From Mycolicibacterium flavescens (GTDB taxonomy: Bacteria > Actinomycetota > Actinomycetes > Mycobacteriales > Mycobacteriaceae), in the NCBI RefSeq assembly GCF_001722335.1, contig NZ_MIHA01000004.1:62001-126000 (forward strand): a DNA stretch of 64,000 nt, in the 5' to 3' direction. Positions 1 through 9,372 of this stretch are shown in pieces (within the stretch, counting starts at the first letter, position 1; each line of letters begins with the position of its first letter). The notes below the pieces were generated by a model. That model saw nothing but the letters and a program-made list of their open reading frames with translations, had not been told where the DNA came from and made no database searches. The position numbers and the translations under genes were made by a program.

Positions 1-1182
1 ACCCACCGGGTAGGCGATCGTGTGGTCGATGTCGCAGCGATCGGCGGGCACGTCGCAGCCCGGGAACCGACACGTCAAATCGCGGCACCGGACGAACCAC
101 GCCAACGCCGCCGAGGGCCGGTATCGCGGTTCGGGCGGCGCCCCGCCGGGATGCCGCAGGTACTCGATCTTCGCGGTGCCGGCCAGTTTCGCGGCCAGCA
201 GCGGCGCGGGCAGCATCCCGCCACCCAGCAGATAGGCCGGATCGGTGTCGGCCGGTGCCGACGGCATGTCCTCAGGCCTCGGCGACAACGCCTCCCGCAC
301 CGTCATGCGCAGCAGTTCCTCGCGTGACGGTCCCGGCGGATCCTCGCCGTCGAGGTCGACGTCGGTGTCGTCGGAGAGTGATTCCTCACGAGCCACGACA
401 TGGATCACCGTCGAGCTGACCGTCAGTTCCGCGGCCGCGCAATCCTCGCGCCCGCACGTGCACGCGAGCCGATCCGCACCTTGACCGATGGCGCCCATCG
501 CGTCCGCGCGCCGCTGTTCCATGGTGCGCGGGTCGTCGTCGCACACCGCGGCGCACATCGCGTCCAGTCGTCTGTCGAACGCCTCGGCGTCGGTGGCCAT
601 CAGCAACGCCTCGACATAGGCCATGCCCGACCCGTCGTCGCAGATGTGGACGTCAACATGGCGCCCGCGTGTCTTCATCTGGGTGCGCCGCACCGCGAAC
701 GGGTCATAGCGATCCACCCAGAAGTCGATCTCCTTCTCGATCTTCTCAACCGACAAGCTCGTCCACTGCTCCACCCGGGCGGCGATCTCGGCATCGACCT
801 TGGCCTTCGCCTCGTGATCGCGAATCAACCGGGTCCGCGACTCGATCGCCTGGGCCATCCGGTACGAGATGGCCCCCGCGGCGAACACCTCCGCCACCCG
901 CGGCAACCGTTTCCGCAACCCCCAAGCGGTCAGCAGCTGATGGGATGCCACACCGCGCGAGACACCCTGGGCTGCGGCGATCTCAGCGACTGCCGCGGCC
1001 CAATTGTCGGCTGACCAGTTCTCCCGCTCAGCCGAGCCGTCGGCGGATACGTGACGCGCGAGGACGTCGGCGGAGGCCGCGAGCCGGCGCGCGCAGGCGG
1101 CGTTCTCCACCCGCGCCCACGCGTCCACCGCGCCGACAGCGTCCCGGCTGCCGACCGCTCGCGCCACCAATTTCTCGAACAT
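1..1182 (-). CDS. DUF222/HNH endonuclease-domain protein, 13E12 family (C-terminus cut by window edge)
   Basis: The minus strand is open from the ATG at 1182 to the window edge. It reads MFEKLVARAVGSRD at the start, a DUF222-type helical body, and near the edge a CxxxDC-style HNH motif (LTCRFPGC, then DIDHTIAYPVG). Two Cys and the His pair fit a zinc-supported HNH nuclease fold. About 394 residues are visible and the end lies outside the window. This family (13E12 repeats) is multicopy in mycobacteria, and its real function is unsettled; nuclease activity is a prediction from the motif only. No neighbour suggests a pathway. Confidence 0.85.
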   Translation of the reverse strand, partial: MFEKLVARAVGSRDAVGAVDAWARVENAACARRLAASADVLARHVSADGSAERENWSADNWAAAVAEIAAAQGVSRGVASHQLLTAWGLRKRLPRVAEVFAAGAISYRMAQAIESRTRLIRDHEAKAKVDAEIAARVEQWTSLSVEKIEKEIDFWVDRYDPFAVRRTQMKTRGRHVDVHICDDGSGMAYVEALLMATDAEAFDRRLDAMCAAVCDDDPRTMEQRRADAMGAIGQGADRLACTCGREDCAAAELTVSSTVIHVVAREESLSDDTDVDLDGEDPPGPSREELLRMTVREALSPRPEDMPSAPADTDPAYLLGGGMLPAPLLAAKLAGTAKIEYLRHPGGAPPEPRYRPSAALAWFVRCRDLTCRFPGCDVPADRCDIDHTIAYPVG

Positions 1183-1319
1183 GCTTTCGACGCTAGCCGC
1201 GTCCAGCGTCGTGAGCCACCCTCGGCCGCGCAACTGTGGATGAATTTCAACTTGGGGATAACTTCATCCAAATGTCGGCCGGGATCTCACAATGCGGCCG
1301 TGCCGACCGTCTACCGGGT

Positions 1320-2015
1320 ATGCGCACCGACACCGCCGACTGGCCCGCGATCACACACGAGCTCGACGAGTACGGCGGCGCTCTGCTCCCCCGCCTGCTC
1401 ACCGACGACGAGACAGCCGCGATCCGCGACCTCTACCCCGTCGACGACCTGTTCCGCGCGACCGTCGACATGGCCCGCCACCGCTTCGGTCGAGGCGAGT
1501 ACCGCTACTTCGCCGAGCCCTACCCCGAACCGGTCGAGGCGCTCCGCCAGGCGCTCTATCCACGCCTGTTACCGATAGCCAGAGACTGGTGGCGAAAGCT
1601 CGGCCGGCCGACCCCCTGGCCGGACACCCTCGACGAGTGGCTGGATCGGTGTCACGCCGCCGGTCAGACGAAGTCGACGGCGCTGCTGCTCAAGTACGGC
1701 CCCGGCGACTGGAACGCCCTGCACCGAGACCTCTACGGCGATCTGGTTTTTCCACTGCAGGTCGTCGTCAACCTGATGGAACCGGGCGTCGACCACACCG
1801 GCGGCGAGTTCCTGCTCCTCGAGCAGCGGCCACGCGCCCAATCCCGCGGCACCGCAACGCTCCTGCCGCGCGGGCACGGCTACGTGTTCACCACCCGCGA
1901 GCGCCCGGTAACCGCGATCCGCGGGTGGTCGGCCGCACCCGTGCGCCACGGCGTCTCGGTGGTGCGGTCGGGCCAGCGTTACACGCTCGGGCTCATCTTC
2001 CACGATGCAGCATGA
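1320..2015 (+). CDS. 2-oxoglutarate/Fe(II)-dependent oxygenase family protein
   Basis: A protein of about 231 residues starting MRTDTADWPAI. The C-terminal half has the facial-triad arrangement of this superfamily: ALHRDLYG (His-x-Asp), then EFLLLEQRPR, then a distal His in PVRHGVSVV followed by an Arg in GQRYTLGL that would hold 2-oxoglutarate. The N-terminal half (LLTDDETAAIRDLY) looks like the helical lead-in of PhyH/prolyl-hydroxylase-like enzymes. I chose the ATG at 1320 because upstream in-frame sequence is not protein-like. The substrate cannot be told. It converges on the methyltransferase gene with a 1-nt gap. Confidence 0.75.
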   Translation: MRTDTADWPAITHELDEYGGALLPRLLTDDETAAIRDLYPVDDLFRATVDMARHRFGRGEYRYFAEPYPEPVEALRQALYPRLLPIARDWWRKLGRPTPWPDTLDEWLDRCHAAGQTKSTALLLKYGPGDWNALHRDLYGDLVFPLQVVVNLMEPGVDHTGGEFLLLEQRPRAQSRGTATLLPRGHGYVFTTRERPVTAIRGWSAAPVRHGVSVVRSGQRYTLGLIFHDAA

Positions 2016-2016
2016 A

Positions 2017-2640
2017 CTACCGCCGCCGCAGGATGATCACGTTGTCGAACCAGGTGAACGGTTTGCCCTCGGGTGTGGTGACCTCCCGCTCGACGGAGCG
2101 GATCTCGGCCGTCTCCCACAGTTCCGCAGGGAGATTCAGCGCGGCGACGATGTCCTGCGGCGCGTCGAACGTGTTGTGGTGGTCCAGTTCGGCGTGCCAG
2201 GGCGGCGGCCCGCTGTGGTTGACGATCAACAGCATCCCGCCCGGCCGCACGGCCCGCGCTGCCGCGGCGAAGATCGGCATCCGGTCCAGCGGAAACGTCG
2301 AGTGCAGGAAATGTGCTGACACCAGGTCGAATTCGCCCTCGGGGAATCCGGTCGACAGGTCCTGCTGCTGAAACGAGATCCGGTCGGCCACACCTCGTGC
2401 CGCCGCCTCGTCAGCTGCGCGGCGCAAGGCCGTTTCGGCGATGTCGACGGCCACGACCTGCCATCCCTGCTCGGCGAGCCACACCGCATCACCGCCCTCA
2501 CCGCACCCCAGATCGAGTGCCCTGCCGGGTGTCAACGTCGTCGCGATCTCCGACAACCGGACGTTGACCCGACCGCTCCAGATCCGGTCACGGGCGCTGT
2601 AGTGCTCTTCCCAATGTTGTTTGGCGTCAGGCGTTGACAT
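2017..2640 (-). CDS. class I SAM-dependent methyltransferase
   Basis: A 207-residue protein with the class I Rossmann signature: motif I ALDLGCGEGGDAVWLA (residues about 40-55), acidic strand-2 end VVAVDIA, QQQDLS, and motif DLVSAHFLH. The family transfers a methyl group from S-adenosylmethionine, here to an unknown small molecule. Some relatives with the EEHY/RIWSG opening are annotated as thiol or tellurite methyltransferases, but that is weak evidence. It starts 1 nt after the stop of the flavin oxidoreductase, so the two form an operon with the oxidoreductase first. Confidence 0.85.
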   Translation of the reverse strand: MSTPDAKQHWEEHYSARDRIWSGRVNVRLSEIATTLTPGRALDLGCGEGGDAVWLAEQGWQVVAVDIAETALRRAADEAAARGVADRISFQQQDLSTGFPEGEFDLVSAHFLHSTFPLDRMPIFAAAARAVRPGGMLLIVNHSGPPPWHAELDHHNTFDAPQDIVAALNLPAELWETAEIRSVEREVTTPEGKPFTWFDNVIILRRR

Positions 2641-2641
2641 G

Positions 2642-3580
2642 CTAGTTCCCTTCGTGAATGAGTGGATGATCCTCGGTGAGCAGGCTCTGCATCACCGCGG
2701 CAGCGGCGCCCGAACCGGCCGCGACGGCCGCAGCGACCTGCGGCATCATCGCGCTGAGATCACCGGCCGCGAAGACGCCCGGCACGTTGGTCTGATACAT
2801 CGCGTCGACGGTGACCGGGTCCTGCGCCACCGGGGTCGGATCGCCTGCGGCGACGCCGAGCCGGGAAGCCAGAGGTGATCGCTGGTGCAACGTGGTGGCC
2901 ACCAGCAGACCTGTGCGCGGCAACCGGCTTCCGTCGTCGAAGACCACCGCCTCCAGCCGTCCGCCGTCGCCAGCCAACTCCCGCACCACCTTCGGTTCGA
3001 TCCCCACCCCCGCGGCCGCCAACCGCCCAAGCTGAGCATCGTCGAAATCGTCTGCGCCACAGGTCAGGACGATGACGTCGTCGCTCCAGCACCGCAGCAG
3101 CAGCGCCATGTGCACCGCGCGCTCACCATCGGCCAGCACACCCAGGGGTTGGTCGCGGACCTCCCACCCGTGGCAGAACGGGCAGTGGAACACCGACCCG
3201 CCCCACAACTCGGCCAGACCGGGTAGCTCGGGCGGCCGGTACTCCATGCCGGTGGCGAGCAGGACCCGGCGCGTCCGCTCGGTCGTGCCGTCGGCCAGGC
3301 GCACCGTGAAACCGGTTGCCTCACCGGTACCGTCGACGACCTCACCGGTGCGCACCTCGACGCTCGGGTACGCGGCCAGTTCCTCGCGGCCCATCGCGTA
3401 GAGCTCAGACGGCGGACGGCCGTCGTGCCCGAGCAGGCCGCCGATTCCGTGGGCGGCCAAGTTGCTCTGCGCACCGGAGTCCACCAGCAGCACCCGACGC
3501 CGCGCCCGGCCCAACACCAGCGCCGCACTCAATCCCGCCGCGCCACCACCGACAACGACGCAATCCCATTCGAAGTTCAT
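2642..3580 (-). CDS. thioredoxin-reductase-like NAD(P)/FAD oxidoreductase
   Basis: About 312 residues from the ATG at 3580 (MNFEWDCVVVGGGAAG). It has an N-terminal FAD dinucleotide-binding GGGAAGLSA, an ATG motif (LLATGMEYRP), a redox CPFC pair (VFHCPFCHGWEV) in the position of the thioredoxin-reductase active site, and the late FAD motif GVFAAGDLS. The size and layout fit the TrxB-like subgroup that often works without a cognate thioredoxin. It is transcribed divergently from the XRE-cupin regulator only 46 bp away and is followed at once by the methyltransferase, which suggests that the regulator controls this pair. Confidence 0.88.
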   Translation of the reverse strand: MNFEWDCVVVGGGAAGLSAALVLGRARRRVLLVDSGAQSNLAAHGIGGLLGHDGRPPSELYAMGREELAAYPSVEVRTGEVVDGTGEATGFTVRLADGTTERTRRVLLATGMEYRPPELPGLAELWGGSVFHCPFCHGWEVRDQPLGVLADGERAVHMALLLRCWSDDVIVLTCGADDFDDAQLGRLAAAGVGIEPKVVRELAGDGGRLEAVVFDDGSRLPRTGLLVATTLHQRSPLASRLGVAAGDPTPVAQDPVTVDAMYQTNVPGVFAAGDLSAMMPQVAAAVAAGSGAAAAVMQSLLTEDHPLIHEGN

Positions 3581-3621
3581 GCCACCACATTGCAACCGTG
3601 CCGCAGAAATGCCAAGCTTTC

Positions 3622-3636
3622 TTGCCATGGAGGCAA
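3622..3636. promoter_or_regulatory. inverted repeat TTGCC-N5-GGCAA at the regulator start codon
   Basis: TTGCC and GGCAA flank a 5-bp centre that contains the ATG of the XRE-cupin gene. Location in the short divergent interval suggests an autoregulatory operator for that repressor; this is inference from symmetry and position only. Confidence 0.35.
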
Positions 3637-4199
3637 AACCGGAGGACAGCGTCGACGCCCGGGTGCGGCGCAGGCTGCGTGAACTGCGCATGCAGCGCGG
3701 GTTTACCCTCGAGGAGGTCGCCGGACGCTCCAACATCGACGTGTCCACACTGTCGCGGCTGGAATCGGGTAAGCGCCGTCTGGCCCTCGATCACCTGCCG
3801 CGGCTGGCGGCCGCGCTGTCGGTCAGCACCGACGAACTGCTGCGCACCCCGGAAGCCGAGGACCCGCGCGTCCGCGCCGGCTCGCACACCCACCACAACA
3901 TCACGTACTGGCCGCTGACACGTCAGCCCGCCGGCGGTCTGCAGGCGTTCAAGATCCGGATCAGCGCGCGCCGACGGACTCCGCCCGACGAGCTACCGGT
4001 GCACGAGGGCCAGGACTGGATGTACGTGCTGTCGGGTCAGTTGCGGCTGATCCTCGGCGAGCGCGACTTCGTCGTCAAACCCGGTGAAGCCGTGGAGTTC
4101 TCAACGTGGACACCGCACTGGTTCGGCGTAGTCGACGGACCGGTCGAGGCCATCACGATCTTCGGGCCGCACGGTGAGCGGCTCCACCTGCACGACTAA
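3627..4199 (+). CDS. XRE-family regulator with C-terminal cupin domain
   Basis: About 190 residues. Residues 12-70 form an HTH of the Cro/XRE type (LRELRMQRGFTLEEVAGRSNIDVSTLSRLESG). Residues about 110-185 form a small cupin (VHEGQDWMYVLSGQLRLILG, then PGEAVEFSTWTPHWFG) that would bind a ligand or metal. Such proteins regulate adjacent metabolic genes; the target here is most likely the divergent oxidoreductase-methyltransferase pair. The start at 3627 is chosen; an ATG at 3609 is possible and would add six residues. Its 3' end overlaps the convergent RNase H gene by 4 nt. Confidence 0.88.
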   Translation: MEAKPEDSVDARVRRRLRELRMQRGFTLEEVAGRSNIDVSTLSRLESGKRRLALDHLPRLAAALSVSTDELLRTPEAEDPRVRAGSHTHHNITYWPLTRQPAGGLQAFKIRISARRRTPPDELPVHEGQDWMYVLSGQLRLILGERDFVVKPGEAVEFSTWTPHWFGVVDGPVEAITIFGPHGERLHLHD

Positions 4200-5275
4200 T
4201 CCAGATACGCCGTCTGATTGACCAGCCGCACCGACGCGGCGCCGTCGGGGTAGAACTCGGCGATCGACAGCGACGCCAGATCCAGATGCAGTCGGTACAA
4301 AATGTTGGAGCCACCGTCGAGCGCCACCCGCAGCAGCGATTTGATCGGCGTCACGTGCGAGACCACCAGCACGGTTTCGCCGGCGTGCTCGGCGATGATC
4401 CGCGCCCGCGCCCGGTTCACCCGGACGGCGGCCGCGTCGAAGCTCTCCCCCTGCGGCGGCGCCAGGCTGGTGTCGCGAAGCCACCGGCGGTGCAGGTCCG
4501 GATCCCGTTGCGCGGCTTCGGCGAACGTCAAACCCTCCCACGCCCCGAAATCCGTCTCGATCAGGTCGTCGTCGACGGTCACGTCGAGGCCGAGCACCTT
4601 GGCTGCCGCCGCCGCGGTGTCGTAGGCGCGTTGCAGCGGTGAGGTGATGACCGCCGCGACACCGCCCTTGCGGCCCAGATAGGCCGCCGCCGCCTCGGCC
4701 TGGCGCCGACCGAGGTCGGTCAGCGCGGGGTTGCCGCGGCCCGAATAACGCCGCTCCACCGACAGTTCCGTCTGCCCGTGACGCAGCAGCAGGAAGCGCG
4801 TCGGTTCGCCGCGGGCGCCGGTCCAGGCCACCGGGTTCGACGCCGGCTGCGCTGGTTGTTGCGCCGGCATCTCGGCCGCAGCGTCCATCGCCTCGTTGGC
4901 CAACCGGTCGGCGTGACTGTTCTGCGCCCGCGGGATCCACGTGTAGGTGACGCGATCGAAGCGTCCCGCGATCCCGGTGGCTTCCCGGTGCAGGACGGCG
5001 ATCTCCGGGTGCTTGACCTTCCAACGCCCGGACATCTGCTCGACGACGAGCTTGGAGTCCATCCGGACGTCGACCTCGTCGGCGCCGATGTCGGCCGCCT
5101 CGGTCAAACCCGCGATCAGACCGCGGTATTCGGCGACGTTGTTGGTGGCGCGACCGATCGCCTCCTTGCTTTCGGCCAGTACCGTCGCGTGATCACCCGA
5201 CCACACCACCGAGCCGTAGCCGGCCGGTCCGGGATTGCCGCGCGATCCGCCGTCGGCCTCGACGATCACCTTCAC
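4196..5275 (-). CDS. bifunctional RNase H / histidine phosphatase (Rv2228c-like)
   Basis: About 359 residues from a GTG at 5275. Residues 1-130 are an RNase HI domain: VIVEADGGSRGNPG with the first catalytic Asp, NNVAEYRGL with the Glu, and RMDSKLVVEQ with the next Asp. Residues about 165-359 are a histidine phosphatase: LLRHGQTELS with the catalytic RHG and a second His in VSHVTPIKSL. The M. tuberculosis homologue is reported to have RNase H activity on RNA/DNA hybrids and acid or alpha-ribazole-type phosphatase activity. Its GTG overlaps the stop of the zinc-ribbon gene (GTGA), so translation is coupled. Confidence 0.92.
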   Translation of the reverse strand: MKVIVEADGGSRGNPGPAGYGSVVWSGDHATVLAESKEAIGRATNNVAEYRGLIAGLTEAADIGADEVDVRMDSKLVVEQMSGRWKVKHPEIAVLHREATGIAGRFDRVTYTWIPRAQNSHADRLANEAMDAAAEMPAQQPAQPASNPVAWTGARGEPTRFLLLRHGQTELSVERRYSGRGNPALTDLGRRQAEAAAAYLGRKGGVAAVITSPLQRAYDTAAAAAKVLGLDVTVDDDLIETDFGAWEGLTFAEAAQRDPDLHRRWLRDTSLAPPQGESFDAAAVRVNRARARIIAEHAGETVLVVSHVTPIKSLLRVALDGGSNILYRLHLDLASLSIAEFYPDGAASVRLVNQTAYLD

Positions 5276-6009
5276 GCGCCGGTCCCCTTGACGCGCAACA
5301 GGATCGCCCCGCACTCGGGGCAGCGCAGGACCTCGTCGTCGGCGGCGGCCGAGATCCGCGCCAGCTCACCCTTGTCGATCTCGAGCCGGCACGCCCCGCA
5401 GCGGCGGCCCTGCAGCGCTCCGGCACCGGCACCACCGCGGGCCCGCTGCCGCTCATACATCGCCACCAGTTCGGCATCGAGGGCCGCGACGAGCTCGTCG
5501 CGCCGCGACAGACCCTGGTGCCGCTGCTGTTCGAGACCGGTGCGCGCCTCGTCGCGCGCGGTCTGCGCAGCGGCGAGTTCGCCTTCCAGTTCGTCGATCT
5601 TGGCCAGCGCCTGCTCCTGGTCGCGCTGCAGCTCCTCGCGGCGCTCCATCACCTCCAGCTGGGAGTCCTCCAGCGAGGACTGGCGGCGCTCCAGCGTCTG
5701 CAGTTCGTGCTGCAGTTCGGTGAGCTGTTTGGCGTCGACGGTGCCGCCCGCCATCAGCTTGCGGTCGCGGTCCTCGCGCTGCCGCACCCCGTCGATCTCG
5801 GTTTCGAACTTCGCGATCTGTGCATCGAGATCCTCGATCGCGATCTGCAGGGCGGCCAGGCCGTCGTTGGCCTCACGGTGGCGGGCCTGCACCTCCTCGA
5901 GACGCTGCTGCTCGGCCAGGTTCTTGCCGCGATGCTCGATCCGGCCCAGCTCAGCGTCGAGCTCCGCCAGTTCCAGCAACGACTTCTGTTGCCCTACATC
6001 GGCTTTCAT
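5272..6009 (-). CDS. coiled-coil protein with C-terminal C4 zinc ribbon (Rv2229c-like)
   Basis: About 245 residues from the ATG at 6009 (MKADVGQQKSLLELAELD). Residues 8-190 are a long heptad-rich coiled-coil. The C-terminus has CGACRLEI and CPECGAIL, four cysteines forming a zinc ribbon of the type seen in DksA/Cdsz-like proteins. The family sits next to RNase H/phosphatase and NIF3 genes across actinobacteria; a nucleic-acid-binding role is often proposed but unproven. Gene spacing of 1 nt to the NIF3 gene upstream and the 4-nt overlap downstream mark an operon. Confidence 0.9.
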   Translation of the reverse strand: MKADVGQQKSLLELAELDAELGRIEHRGKNLAEQQRLEEVQARHREANDGLAALQIAIEDLDAQIAKFETEIDGVRQREDRDRKLMAGGTVDAKQLTELQHELQTLERRQSSLEDSQLEVMERREELQRDQEQALAKIDELEGELAAAQTARDEARTGLEQQRHQGLSRRDELVAALDAELVAMYERQRARGGAGAGALQGRRCGACRLEIDKGELARISAAADDEVLRCPECGAILLRVKGTGA

Positions 6010-6010
6010 A

Positions 6011-7129
6011 TCAATCCTCAACGTTCCACGGGTCGGTGCGCACCGCCGACACCTGTACGGGAAGCGCGTCACCGAAGTGGCCGCGCAGCAGGGCGGCAGC
6101 CTGATGACACCAGGGGTACTCGCTGGCCCAGTGCGCCACGTCGACCAGGGCGACCCCCGAGGCCCGCCGGTGCTCGTCGGCGGGATGGTGGCGCAGATCC
6201 GAGGTCACATACGCGTCGACGCCGACGCGCGCGACCCGGCCGAGCAGCGAATCACCCGCTCCCCCGCACACCGCGACCCGCGACACCGTCGCACCCGGGT
6301 CACCGGCTGCGCGCACCCCCCACGAGGTCTCGGGCAGCGCCGCGCGGACACGGGAGACGAACGCCGACAACGGTTCCGGCTCGGCCAGCGTGCCGATGCG
6401 GCCCAGGCCGACGTCGCCGGGGATCGGCGCCAACGCGAAGATGTCGAACGCCGGTTCCTCGTACGGGTGTGCGCCGCGCAGCGCGGTGAGCACCCGCGCG
6501 CGCAGTCCCGCGGGCGCGATCATCTCCACCCGGTCCTCGGGCACCCGTTCGATCGCGCCGACGCTGCCGATGGCCGGCGAGGCACCCTCGTGCGGAAGGA
6601 ACTGGCCGGTTCCGGTCGTTGACCAACTGCAGTGCGAGTAGTCCCCGATGTGGCCCGCGCCCGCGGCGAACATGGCGTTGCGTACCGCGTCGGCGTTGGC
6701 GGCGGGCACGAATACGACCCACTTGTCGAGGTCCCGCCCTCCGCCCACGGGTTCGAGCACGTCCTCGACCGTCAATCCGAGCGCTTCGGCGAGCGCGTCG
6801 GAGACGCCGGGTGCGGCCGAGTCGGCGTTGGTGTGCGCGGTGAACAGCGCGCGGTTCGTGCGGATCAGGCCGTGGATCAGGGCGCCCTTGGCGGTGCTGG
6901 CGGCGACGGTGTCGACGCCGCGCAACAGCAGCGGGTGGTGGGCCAGCAGCAGCCCGCGCTCGGGCACCTCGGCGGCCACCGCGGGGGTGGCGTCGACCGC
7001 GACCGTGACCGACTCGACCGTCTCGTCGGGGTCGCCGCACACCAGTCCGACCGAATCCCAGCCTTGCGCCAGCTCGGGCGGGTACGCCGCCTCCAGCACG
7101 TCGATGACGTCGGCCAGCCGCGCGCTCAT
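6011..7129 (-). CDS. NIF3-family dinuclear metal-binding protein (Rv2230c-like)
   Basis: About 372 residues from the ATG at 7129. The NIF3 metal-site motifs are visible: [11 protein letters not shown] near residue 70, AHTNAD, and near the C-terminus [11 protein letters not shown] and DVAHWASE. The length of about 370 residues, with a central insertion (residues about 130-230), matches the long form of the family. The biochemical role is not established; some members have been linked to GTP cyclohydrolase-type chemistry by name only. It overlaps cobC by 4 nt upstream and is 1 nt from the zinc-ribbon gene downstream. Confidence 0.92.
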   Translation of the reverse strand: MSARLADVIDVLEAAYPPELAQGWDSVGLVCGDPDETVESVTVAVDATPAVAAEVPERGLLLAHHPLLLRGVDTVAASTAKGALIHGLIRTNRALFTAHTNADSAAPGVSDALAEALGLTVEDVLEPVGGGRDLDKWVVFVPAANADAVRNAMFAAGAGHIGDYSHCSWSTTGTGQFLPHEGASPAIGSVGAIERVPEDRVEMIAPAGLRARVLTALRGAHPYEEPAFDIFALAPIPGDVGLGRIGTLAEPEPLSAFVSRVRAALPETSWGVRAAGDPGATVSRVAVCGGAGDSLLGRVARVGVDAYVTSDLRHHPADEHRRASGVALVDVAHWASEYPWCHQAAALLRGHFGDALPVQVSAVRTDPWNVED

Positions 7130-8148
7130 CGCAGCGCCTCGGCGACGGCGTCGACCAGCACCGGCCATTCCGGGCGCACCGCGGCCCGCAGGAACTGGCC
7201 GTCGAGTCCGACGAACGTGTCACAGCGTCGCACGGCAATCCCCCTGTCTTCCAGTCGTTTCCGCGTCAGCTCGGCATCCGGGACGCAGAACAGCACGAAC
7301 GGCGCCGAACCCTCGACGACCTGGACGCCGATGCTAGTCAACCCGGCCACCATCGCGGAGCGGTCCTCGAGCACCGCGCGCGCGGACCGGTCGGCGGCGG
7401 CCACCGCATCGGGGTGGCTGCACGCGCTGATCGCCTCGAGTTGCAGCGTGCCGAGGGGCCAGTGGGGGCGGCGCGCGGTCAACCGGTCGAGCACGTCGGG
7501 AGCTCCCAGCGCGTAGCCGACCCGCAGACCCGCCAGCGCCCAGGTCTTGGTGAGGCTGCGCAGCACCAGGACGTCGGGCAGCGGGTCGGCGGCCAGCGAG
7601 CCGGCCTCGCCGGGGATGGCGTCGGCGAACGCCTCGTCGACCACCACGATGCGGCCCGGCCGCCGCAGCGCCAGCACCTGCTCGCGGGTGTGCAGCACAC
7701 CCGTCGGGTTGGTCGGGTTGCCGACGACGACGAGGTCCGCCTCGGCCGGCACCGCGTCGGCGGCCAGCGTGTACGGCGGGTCGAGCACCACATGGTCGAA
7801 CGGCACCCCGGCCGCCGCGAGCACCGCCTCGGGCTCGGTGAACGACGGCGCGATCAGCGCGGCCCGGCGCGGTCGCAGGTCGGGCAGCAGCGCGAACCCC
7901 TCGGCGCCCCCGGCCAGCAGCGCGACCTCGTCGATCTCGCGGTGATGGCGGGCGGCCACGGCGGTGCAAGCGCGCAGTTCGTCGTCGCGGCTCGGGTAGC
8001 GCGCGAGGTCGCCCAACCGGCCCGCGAGGCGCTCTACCAGCCAGGACGGCGGTGCTGCGCCGCGGACGTTGACGGCGAAATCCAGCATCCCCGGGGCCAC
8101 GGCCTGGTCGCCGTGGTACCGCGCTGCCGCACGTAGAGGACTCGCCAC
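7126..8148 (-). CDS. cobC: CobC-like PLP-dependent aminotransferase/decarboxylase (Rv2231c-like)
   Basis: 340 residues of fold-type I PLP enzyme in the histidinol-phosphate aminotransferase family. [18 protein letters not shown] and [15 protein letters not shown] (PLP lysine) are clear. In cobalamin synthesis CobC/CobD-type members provide the aminopropanol phosphate arm; mycobacterial annotation uses cobC for this locus. A histidinol-phosphate aminotransferase is the alternative, but the nearby cobD gene favours cobalamin assembly. It is the first gene of the leftward operon cobC-NIF3-zinc ribbon-RNase H. Confidence 0.8.
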   Translation of the reverse strand: MASPLRAAARYHGDQAVAPGMLDFAVNVRGAAPPSWLVERLAGRLGDLARYPSRDDELRACTAVAARHHREIDEVALLAGGAEGFALLPDLRPRRAALIAPSFTEPEAVLAAAGVPFDHVVLDPPYTLAADAVPAEADLVVVGNPTNPTGVLHTREQVLALRRPGRIVVVDEAFADAIPGEAGSLAADPLPDVLVLRSLTKTWALAGLRVGYALGAPDVLDRLTARRPHWPLGTLQLEAISACSHPDAVAAADRSARAVLEDRSAMVAGLTSIGVQVVEGSAPFVLFCVPDAELTRKRLEDRGIAVRRCDTFVGLDGQFLRAAVRPEWPVLVDAVAEALR

Positions 8149-8195
8149 ATCACGACCCTAGTGCGCCGCGCCGGCGGGTTCTGAGATCGGGGACA

Positions 8196-8885
8196 ATGGG
8201 GGTCGTGACCGACACGCTGGACCCGACCACGACCGCAACCCGCCCGCAGCTGGTGATCTTCGACCTCGACGGCACCCTGACCGATTCCGCGCAGGGCATC
8301 GTCGCCAGCTTCCGGCACGCGCTCGGGTCGGTCGGCGCGGACGTCCCGGACGGGGACCTGGCCACCATGATCATCGGCCCGCCCATGCACCACACGCTGG
8401 GCAACCTCGGGCTCGGCGAGCGCACCGACGCGGCGATCGCCGCGTACCGGGAGGACTACCGCAGCCGCGGCTGGGCGATGAACCGGGTGTTCGACGGGAT
8501 CCCGGCGCTGCTGGACGACCTGCGCGCGGCCGGTGTGCGAATGGCGGTGGCCACCTCCAAGGCGGAGCCGACCGCGCAGCGGATCCTCGAGCATTTCGGC
8601 CTGCACGACTGCTTCGAGGTGATCGCCGGCGCCAGCGTCGACGGTTCCCGCGCGGCGAAGGTCGACGTGGTCGCGCACGCGTTGGCGCAGATTGACGACA
8701 TGCCGGAGCGGGTGGTGATGGTCGGCGACCGCTCGCACGACGTCGAGGGCGCCGCCGCCCACGGCATCGACACCGTGGTGGTCGGATGGGGTTACGGACG
8801 CACGGATTTCGAAGGCCCCGACGCCGCACAGCCGGCCGCCCACGTCGCGACGGTCACGGAGTTGCGTGAGGTGTTGGGTGTCTGA
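8196..8885 (+). CDS. ptkA: HAD-superfamily protein, PtkA (protein tyrosine kinase) homologue
   Basis: About 229 residues. The HAD motifs are IFDLDGTLTDSAQG (nucleophile Asp), TSKAEPTAQRI (motif II/III region) and MVGDRSHDVEGAAAHG (motif IV). By sequence it looks like a phosphoglycolate-phosphatase-type HAD, but the M. tuberculosis homologue (Rv2232) is described as a tyrosine kinase that phosphorylates PtpA. The gene overlaps the ptpA start by 8 nt, the same ptkA-ptpA arrangement. The ATG at 8196 follows GATCGGGGACA and gives a short disordered N-terminus. Confidence 0.88.
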   Translation: MGVVTDTLDPTTTATRPQLVIFDLDGTLTDSAQGIVASFRHALGSVGADVPDGDLATMIIGPPMHHTLGNLGLGERTDAAIAAYREDYRSRGWAMNRVFDGIPALLDDLRAAGVRMAVATSKAEPTAQRILEHFGLHDCFEVIAGASVDGSRAAKVDVVAHALAQIDDMPERVVMVGDRSHDVEGAAAHGIDTVVVGWGYGRTDFEGPDAAQPAAHVATVTELREVLGV

Positions 8886-9372
8886 ACTGCTGCACGTGAC
8901 GTTCGTGTGCTCGGGCAACATCTGCCGCTCGCCGATGGCCGAGAAGATGTTCGCCCATCAGATCAGCGAGCGCGGCCTCGGCCACGCGGTGCGGGTGAGC
9001 AGCGCGGGCACCGGCGGCTGGCACGCCGGTGAGCCGGCCGACCGGCGGGCCACCCACGTGCTGCGCGAGCACGGTTACCCGACCGCGCACCGCGCCGCCC
9101 AGGTCGACGACGACCATCTGGCGGCCGACCTGGTGATCGCGCTGGGCCGCAACCACGTTCGGATGCTCAAGGATCTCGGGGTGCCCGACGGTCGCCTGCG
9201 GATGTTGCGGTCGTTCGACCCGCGCTCGGGTGCGCACGCCCTGGACGTGGAGGACCCGTACTACGGCGATCACGCCGACTTCGAAGACGTGTTCACGGTG
9301 ATCGAGTCGTCGCTGCCGGGCCTGCACGCCTGGGTCGACGAGCAACTCGCCGCGAGGGGAATCGCGAGCTGA
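8878..9372 (+). CDS. ptpA: low-molecular-weight protein tyrosine phosphatase PtpA
   Basis: 164 residues from the GTG at 8878 (MSELLHVTFVCSGNICRSP), aligned by eye end-to-end with M. tuberculosis PtpA. The P-loop has Cys11 and Arg17, and the general acid lies in DVEDPYYGDH near residue 126. The enzyme dephosphorylates protein tyrosines and in pathogenic species is secreted to interfere with phagosome maturation; in this organism the role is unknown. An earlier GTG at 8866 is possible, but the homology supports 8878. The stop overlaps the SURF1 start by one base. Confidence 0.95.
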   Translation: MSELLHVTFVCSGNICRSPMAEKMFAHQISERGLGHAVRVSSAGTGGWHAGEPADRRATHVLREHGYPTAHRAAQVDDDHLAADLVIALGRNHVRMLKDLGVPDGRLRMLRSFDPRSGAHALDVEDPYYGDHADFEDVFTVIESSLPGLHAWVDEQLAARGIAS